This document shows positions 4,155-7,738 of a stretch of 7,738 nt of DNA, in pieces; the stretch's first letter is position 1, and each line of letters starts with the position of its first letter. The DNA comes from Clostridia bacterium. Its GTDB lineage: Bacteria > Bacillota > Clostridia > Christensenellales > UBA3700. A model generated the notes under the pieces. That model worked only from the letters and a program-made list of their open reading frames with translations. It ran no database searches and was not told the DNA's origin. Made by a program: the position numbers and the translations under genes. Location: contig CAAGRV010000183.1 of the NCBI GenBank assembly GCA_900772745.1, positions 1 through 7,738 on the forward strand, in the 5' to 3' direction.

Positions 4155-5303
4155 TTACAACAAGCTCTTGTACAAAGCGATGATATCTTCCTTGGTTGGG
4201 TCTTTTGGATTGCCTGGTCTGCAAGCGTCGTCCATAGCCGATTGGGCAAGGAAGTCGATGTCTTCTTCTTTGACAATGCCCTTCAAGTCTTGTGGAATAC
4301 CTACGTCCATAGACAGCTTTTGCACAGCGTCAACTGCCACCTTGCGATATTCTTCTTGACTCATTTCGTCCACGCCTTCTACACCCATAGCCCTAGCGAT
4401 TTCTCTATATTTTTCGCCGGTAGCCTCAGCATTGTATGCCATAACGGTTGGGAGCAAAATTGCGTTGCCGACTCCGTGTGGAGTGTCATAAACAGCACCC
4501 AAAGCGTGCGCCATAGAGTGCACAATGCCCAGTCCTACGTTGGAGAATCCCATACCTGCGATATATTGACCGAGTGCCATTCCCTCTCTGCCTTCCTTAG
4601 TGCCTTCGACAGCGCCACGGAGAGATTTGGAGATGATTTCGATAGCTTTGAGATGGAACATATCTGTCATCTCCCAAGCGCCCTTGGTAGTATATCCCTC
4701 GATTGCGTGAGTGAGTGCGTCCATACCGGTAGAGGCAGTCAAGCCCTTTGGCATAGTGGACATAAGTTCGCTGTCGATGATTGCCACCACAGGAATATCG
4801 TGCACGTCTACACACACGAATTTGCGTTGTTTTTCTCTGTCGGTGATAACATAGTTGATAGTAACTTCCGCAGCAGTGCCCGCAGTGGTTGGGAGTGCGA
4901 TGATTGGCACGCTAGGATTTTTGGTTGGAGCAACGCCTTCTAGACTTCTTACGTCGCCGAATTCTGGATTGGCAACAATAATACCAATAGCCTTGGCAGT
5001 GTCAATAGATGAGCCACCGCCCACAGCAAGGAGATAGTCCGCTCCGCTGTCTTTGAAAGCCTTTACACCAGCCAGCACGTTTTCGATAGGTGGGTTTGGC
5101 ACAATGTCGGTATGTACCACATAGTCGAGTCCAGCCTTGTCTAGCACATCGGTGACTTTGGCAGTTACGCCCACGCCGAATGTAGCCTTGTCAGAACAAA
5201 CAAAAGCTTTCTTGTAGCCTCTGCTTGAAATGATATTTGCGAGCTCTGCACGAGAGCCTGCGCCGTGATAAGATTGTTCATTGAGAACTATTCTGTTTGC
5301 CAT
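4155..5303 (-). CDS. fucO: Lactaldehyde reductase / iron-dependent 1,2-propanediol oxidoreductase
   Basis: This encodes a 382-residue group III (iron-containing) alcohol dehydrogenase. It closely resembles E. coli FucO from the MANR N-terminus through long shared blocks such as TTAGTAAEVTINYVITD (139-155) and ALGQYIAGMGFSNVGLG (243-259). FucO reduces L-lactaldehyde from fucose or rhamnose breakdown to 1,2-propanediol, using NADH. The nucleotide-binding GGGS is at 95-98. D38 corresponds to the FucO Asp39 that favours NAD over NADP. The metal ligands D195, H199, H262 and H276 are all present. Length equals that of FucO. The start has TAAGGAGG immediately upstream (minus strand, 5315-5308). It begins 27 nt after the GH35 stop, so both should be on one transcript. 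No fucose isomerase, kinase or aldolase is in the window, so its lactaldehyde source is not shown. Other short diols or aldehydes remain possible substrates. Confidence 0.92.
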   Translation of the reverse strand: MANRIVLNEQSYHGAGSRAELANIISSRGYKKAFVCSDKATFGVGVTAKVTDVLDKAGLDYVVHTDIVPNPPIENVLAGVKAFKDSGADYLLAVGGGSSIDTAKAIGIIVANPEFGDVRSLEGVAPTKNPSVPIIALPTTAGTAAEVTINYVITDREKQRKFVCVDVHDIPVVAIIDSELMSTMPKGLTASTGMDALTHAIEGYTTKGAWEMTDMFHLKAIEIISKSLRGAVEGTKEGREGMALGQYIAGMGFSNVGLGIVHSMAHALGAVYDTPHGVGNAILLPTVMAYNAEATGEKYREIARAMGVEGVDEMSQEEYRKVAVDAVQKLSMDVGIPQDLKGIVKEEDIDFLAQSAMDDACRPGNPKDPTKEDIIALYKSLL

Positions 5304-5330
5304 AATTCCTCCTTATTGTGAAAATCACTT

Positions 5331-7073
5331 TTATAGTTTATGTTGGTCAACGATACTCACACTGGTTGCGGTAGCGTTGTCAAGCTCTAGTACAATTATT
5401 TCGTTGTTTTCTTGTAGCCATACGCCTGGCAAATACAAAGTTTGTTGTGGTCCAATGCTCCAATATCTGCCAAGGTTGTGTCCGTTCACCCACACATATC
5501 CCTTGGTAAAGGCGTCAAGTCTAACAAAACAATCTGCTTTGAATTGAGTTTTGAACTCTCCTTTGAAGAATAGCGGATATTTGCCACAATTTTTGCTAAA
5601 ATCGAGTTTTTCTAGGTTGTCGAGAGGCAAGCAAGTCACTTCATAATCCATCAGATTGAGTGCGCCGAGCTTAAATCCGCTCATACCTTTGCGGTCATTG
5701 ATATGACTGCCATAGTTGACTCTGCCCATAGCCTCTACAAGCGCCGAAATCTCTCTCTTTCCCTCAAATCCGCTCACCATAAAGCTGTTTTTGCGGTGTT
5801 TGCGAGGAGCTTTTTCGGTTACGTCACATATATGTTTGCGTTTGCCATCAATGTAGATATGCGCCCTGTCGTGCAAGTCTTCGATACTCAACTTGCCCAT
5901 ACTATATTTGCCCTCGAGGCAAGTTTTGTAATAAATTAGTCCATACGATTGGTCATAGCTTTCCATATGTTGAGCGCAAGCTGTGTGGTGTTTTGTGCCA
6001 ATGTTGTCCATATTGTCGAACAAACTTGTCGTTTGAGTGAGCTTGACTTCTCCGATATTTTGAAGCTTTACCACAGACAAAAGTGGAGCTGGCTCAAGTC
6101 CTTGTTTGCGGTGCATAAGCTCTCTTACTGCGTGGTAAGCAGGTGTATATTCGCCATACTCATTGAGCAATGCGCAATAGTCATAGCTGGTGACTGTTGG
6201 TTGATATTTGGCGAAGTGGTTTGCGCCCGCCATAAATCCAAAGTTTGTACCACCGTGGAACATATAAAAGTTGAAACTTGCATCAATGTCGAAGAAACTC
6301 TCCAACTCTTTCAAGATTGATTTATATCCTCTTGTGTGGTGTTTTTCACCCCAGTGGTCGAACCAACCGCACCAAAATTCCATACACATTTTTGGTCCAT
6401 TTTTTGGATAAGCATCTAGAGCTTTCATTCTGCCCTTGACGTTGCTACCAAAGTTGATAGTCTTGAAGACGTCAGGGAGCGAGCCCGATGAGAGCATATT
6501 GCACCACTCGCCGTCCGAAGTAAACAGCAACACGTCCACTCCAAGCTCTATCATTATATCTTTGATAAATCTTAGGTATCTCTTGTCGTTGGCATAACTG
6601 CCGTACTCGTTTTCTACTTGCATTGCAAGGATATTGCCGCCTTGTGTGATTTGGAGTGGCAAAAGCTCTTGCATAAGTCTAGCGTAAAAAGAACGAACAT
6701 GCTCTAAGTATGGCTCATAATAGCATCTAAGTTGCATATTTTTGTCTTTGAACAACCACGCTGGCAAACCGCCTGCTTCCCACTCTGCACAAATATATGG
6801 ACCAGGTCTGACAATGACGTACAGTCCTACTTTGGCAGCAGTGCGCACGAACTCGGCAATATCCAAGTCGCCCTCGAAACAAAACTCGCCTTCCTTTGGC
6901 TCGTGCAAGTTCCAGCTTACATAGGTTTCCACCGTATTAAATCCCGCAAGTTTGAGCTTGGTAAGTCTATCTTCCCAATACTCGTGCGGAATGCGGAAAT
7001 AGTGCATAGCACCCGAATAAATATTGAATTTTTTGCCGTCCAGCTCGAAATGATTATCTTTGATACAAAACAT
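5331..7073 (-). CDS. Glycoside hydrolase family 35 beta-galactosidase, cytosolic
   Basis: This encodes a 580-residue GH35 enzyme. The catalytic (beta/alpha)8 barrel covers about 5-320: SGAMHYFRIP (20-29), GFNTVETYVSWNLHEP (44-59), RPGPYICAEWE..GGLPAWL (89-107), the acid/base motif VENEYGSY (153-160, catalytic E156), the nucleophile in MEFWCGWFDHWG (231-242, E232), and GGTNFGF (274-280). The rest holds beta-sandwich/jelly-roll domains, ending in GYVWVNGHNLGRYWSIGP (525-542), typical of the family. It has no signal peptide, so it acts on imported oligosaccharides. Its length is like BgaC-type bacterial enzymes, which remove terminal beta-1,3-linked galactose; that specificity is inference. The start has AGGAG (minus strand, 7084-7080) 6 nt upstream. 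It leads an operon with fucO from the promoter at 7104-7132. Confidence 0.94.
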   Translation of the reverse strand: MFCIKDNHFELDGKKFNIYSGAMHYFRIPHEYWEDRLTKLKLAGFNTVETYVSWNLHEPKEGEFCFEGDLDIAEFVRTAAKVGLYVIVRPGPYICAEWEAGGLPAWLFKDKNMQLRCYYEPYLEHVRSFYARLMQELLPLQITQGGNILAMQVENEYGSYANDKRYLRFIKDIMIELGVDVLLFTSDGEWCNMLSSGSLPDVFKTINFGSNVKGRMKALDAYPKNGPKMCMEFWCGWFDHWGEKHHTRGYKSILKELESFFDIDASFNFYMFHGGTNFGFMAGANHFAKYQPTVTSYDYCALLNEYGEYTPAYHAVRELMHRKQGLEPAPLLSVVKLQNIGEVKLTQTTSLFDNMDNIGTKHHTACAQHMESYDQSYGLIYYKTCLEGKYSMGKLSIEDLHDRAHIYIDGKRKHICDVTEKAPRKHRKNSFMVSGFEGKREISALVEAMGRVNYGSHINDRKGMSGFKLGALNLMDYEVTCLPLDNLEKLDFSKNCGKYPLFFKGEFKTQFKADCFVRLDAFTKGYVWVNGHNLGRYWSIGPQQTLYLPGVWLQENNEIIVLELDNATATSVSIVDQHKL

Positions 7074-7085
7074 AATTTGCTCCTA

Positions 7086-7106
7086 ACTTATATTCTAAGT
7101 ATAAGT
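7086..7106. promoter_or_regulatory. Inverted repeat overlapping the GH35 transcription start
   Basis: ACTTATA (7086-7092) and TATAAGT (7100-7106) form a perfect 7-bp-arm dyad with a 7-nt spacer. It spans the predicted +1 (about 7097) and the edge of the -10, where a sugar-responsive repressor could act. No local regulator gene is present to assign it to. Confidence 0.3.
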
Positions 7107-7132
7107 ATATCATTTACATTTTCATTTTTCAA
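7104..7132 (-). promoter_or_regulatory. Promoter of the GH35-fucO operon
   Basis: Minus-strand TTGAAA (7132-7127), a 17-bp spacer and TATACT (7109-7104), with TGA just before the -10 making an extended -10. The predicted start is about 7097, with a 23-nt leader. Confidence 0.75.
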
Positions 7133-7196
7133 GACAAATTTTTAACAAGCGCCATTTATCTCATCTGTCCAATCATTTATTGTCTGTCACAGCACA

Positions 7197-7205
7197 TTAT
7201 CCACA
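7197..7205 (+). other. Single DnaA-box match TTATCCACA
   Basis: This is a perfect match to the 9-bp DnaA consensus in the intergenic region between the partial gene's terminator and the GH35 promoter. I saw no second box and no origin-type genes, so it is probably chance or a minor binding site. Confidence 0.2.
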
Positions 7206-7218
7206 TATTGATATATCC

Positions 7219-7248
7219 AAAAAATAAGGCCGCCCATCAGGCGGCCTT
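7219..7248 (-). terminator. Rho-independent terminator of the partial minus-strand gene
   Basis: A perfect 9-bp stem pairs AAGGCCGCC (7226-7234) with GGCGGCCTT (7240-7248), with a 5-nt loop. On the minus strand the stem is followed by ATTTTTTGG. It lies 12 nt past the stop at 7260. Confidence 0.92.
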
Positions 7249-7259
7249 GTCAGCTTACA

Positions 7260-7738
7260 TTATTTTTTTCTTCCGTATCTTAGTTCTTCATAAATCTTTG
7301 GATTGTCGCCGATTGTTGCGTCAGGCTCGATACCAATCTTGTTTTCATATCCGATTACCTTACAAGTATGGCAGAATGCCTCCGCAACTTTTGGCAATGG
7401 GAATTCTCTTGTCACGAAGTCAACTTTATCCATATTGTTGATTTTTGCCTTATTTTCTTTTAGTCCTGTGGTAGCTAGTACAATCATACCAAGGTGAACA
7501 TATTTTTTACCATTCTTGTGATAGAAGAAGTGGTCGTATTCGTCCTTGTTGATTTCCTTTGCAACCATGCCGTTTACGGTGTCAGCCAAGCTCTCTGTCG
7601 CAGGCATAATAGCGGCATTTTCCGAGTCTTTCCAGTTGTAAATATCAAGGAATCCTTCGATTGTCAAGTCAACGAACTTTGCTGGATTGGCATAATCGTT
7701 TTTCTTACCTACGGAAGTATAACCCCACAAAACAATGC
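7260..7738 (-). CDS. C-terminal part of an unrecognised protein, start outside window
   Basis: The frame is open to the window edge and gives 158 residues before a TAA stop; it reads IVLWGYTSVG at the edge, so the TTG at 7730-7728 is internal rather than a start. Visible segments include PATESLADTVNGMVAKEI, KYVHLGMIVLATTG and FCHTCKVIG, with a basic tail ending YGRKK. No membrane helix or known motif is clear, and it looks like a soluble enzyme or binding protein. I do not recognise the family. It has its own terminator, and the GH35 operon beyond has its own promoter, so the two are separate units despite sharing a strand. Confidence 0.8.
   Translation of the reverse strand, partial: IVLWGYTSVGKKNDYANPAKFVDLTIEGFLDIYNWKDSENAAIMPATESLADTVNGMVAKEINKDEYDHFFYHKNGKKYVHLGMIVLATTGLKENKAKINNMDKVDFVTREFPLPKVAEAFCHTCKVIGYENKIGIEPDATIGDNPKIYEELRYGRKK

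Noticed and set aside
4242..4943. Plus-strand open frame opposite fucO
   Set aside because: It lies wholly within a strongly conserved fucO sequence with all metal ligands; its composition is that of a reverse-complement shadow.
7197..7205. Replication origin around the DnaA-box match
   Set aside because: Only one box, no AT-rich unwinding array, and no dnaA, dnaN or gidA-type genes nearby.
1..7738. Mobile element, CRISPR array, tRNA/rRNA or defence system
   Set aside because: No terminal repeats, regular repeat-spacer units, transposase/integrase motifs, RNA-gene structures or nuclease/ATPase cassettes were seen.

Overview
This 7.7 kb window looks like chromosomal DNA from an anaerobic, AT-rich member of the Bacillota, most plausibly an uncultured gut Clostridia lineage. 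The reasons are strong purine-rich Shine-Dalgarno sites, sigma-A-type promoters with 17 bp spacers, an E. coli FtnA-type ferritin, a clostridial-style Crp/Fnr regulator with a DRSAMSNEL recognition helix, a DUF1858/ferredoxin protein, a lipobox lipoprotein, and glycan/deoxysugar enzymes. The taxonomic call is inference. I see no transposase, integrase, CRISPR array, rRNA or tRNA.

Layout. (1) Positions 1-140: a protein-like open frame on the minus strand with no credible start, possibly a gene remnant. (2) 175-880, plus: a ferritin followed after 19 nt by a 57-residue DUF3006-like protein, closed by a hairpin terminator at 905-940. (3) 2080-1098, minus: a probable 22-codon leader ORF and, 5 nt further on, an orphan lipoprotein, driven by a good promoter at 2174-2202 and ended by a terminator at 1044-1073. 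(4) 2339-4046, plus: a Crp/Fnr-family regulator and a DUF1858-ferredoxin fusion with a Cys-rich C-terminus. (5) 7073-4155, minus: a cytosolic GH35 beta-galactosidase and a FucO-type lactaldehyde reductase in one operon. A near-perfect palindromic terminator at 4094-4127 separates this operon from the convergent ferredoxin gene. (6) 7738-7260, minus: the C-terminal part of an unrecognised protein with its own terminator.

The most informative region is the regulator/ferredoxin pair. Two 14-bp sites that differ at one base, GTTGTTTTTGCAAC (2311-2324) and GTTGTTTTTACAAC (3012-3025), lie in front of the regulator and the ferredoxin gene. The first follows directly on the regulator's predicted +1, where a repressor would act. 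The second is centred at -41.5 from the best -10 of the ferredoxin gene, whose -35 is poor; this is class II Crp/Fnr activator geometry. The simplest model is an autorepressed regulator that activates an adjacent redox or stress Fe-S protein. The signal and the protein's job cannot be read from the sequence. The Fe-S gene also carries an in-frame internal Shine-Dalgarno and ATG exactly at its domain boundary, so it may make two products.

The ferritin pair (iron storage) and the Fe-S/Crp pair both fit iron and redox homeostasis in an anaerobe. The GH35-FucO operon fits use of galactose- and deoxysugar-containing glycans, with lactaldehyde reduced to 1,2-propanediol to reoxidise NADH.
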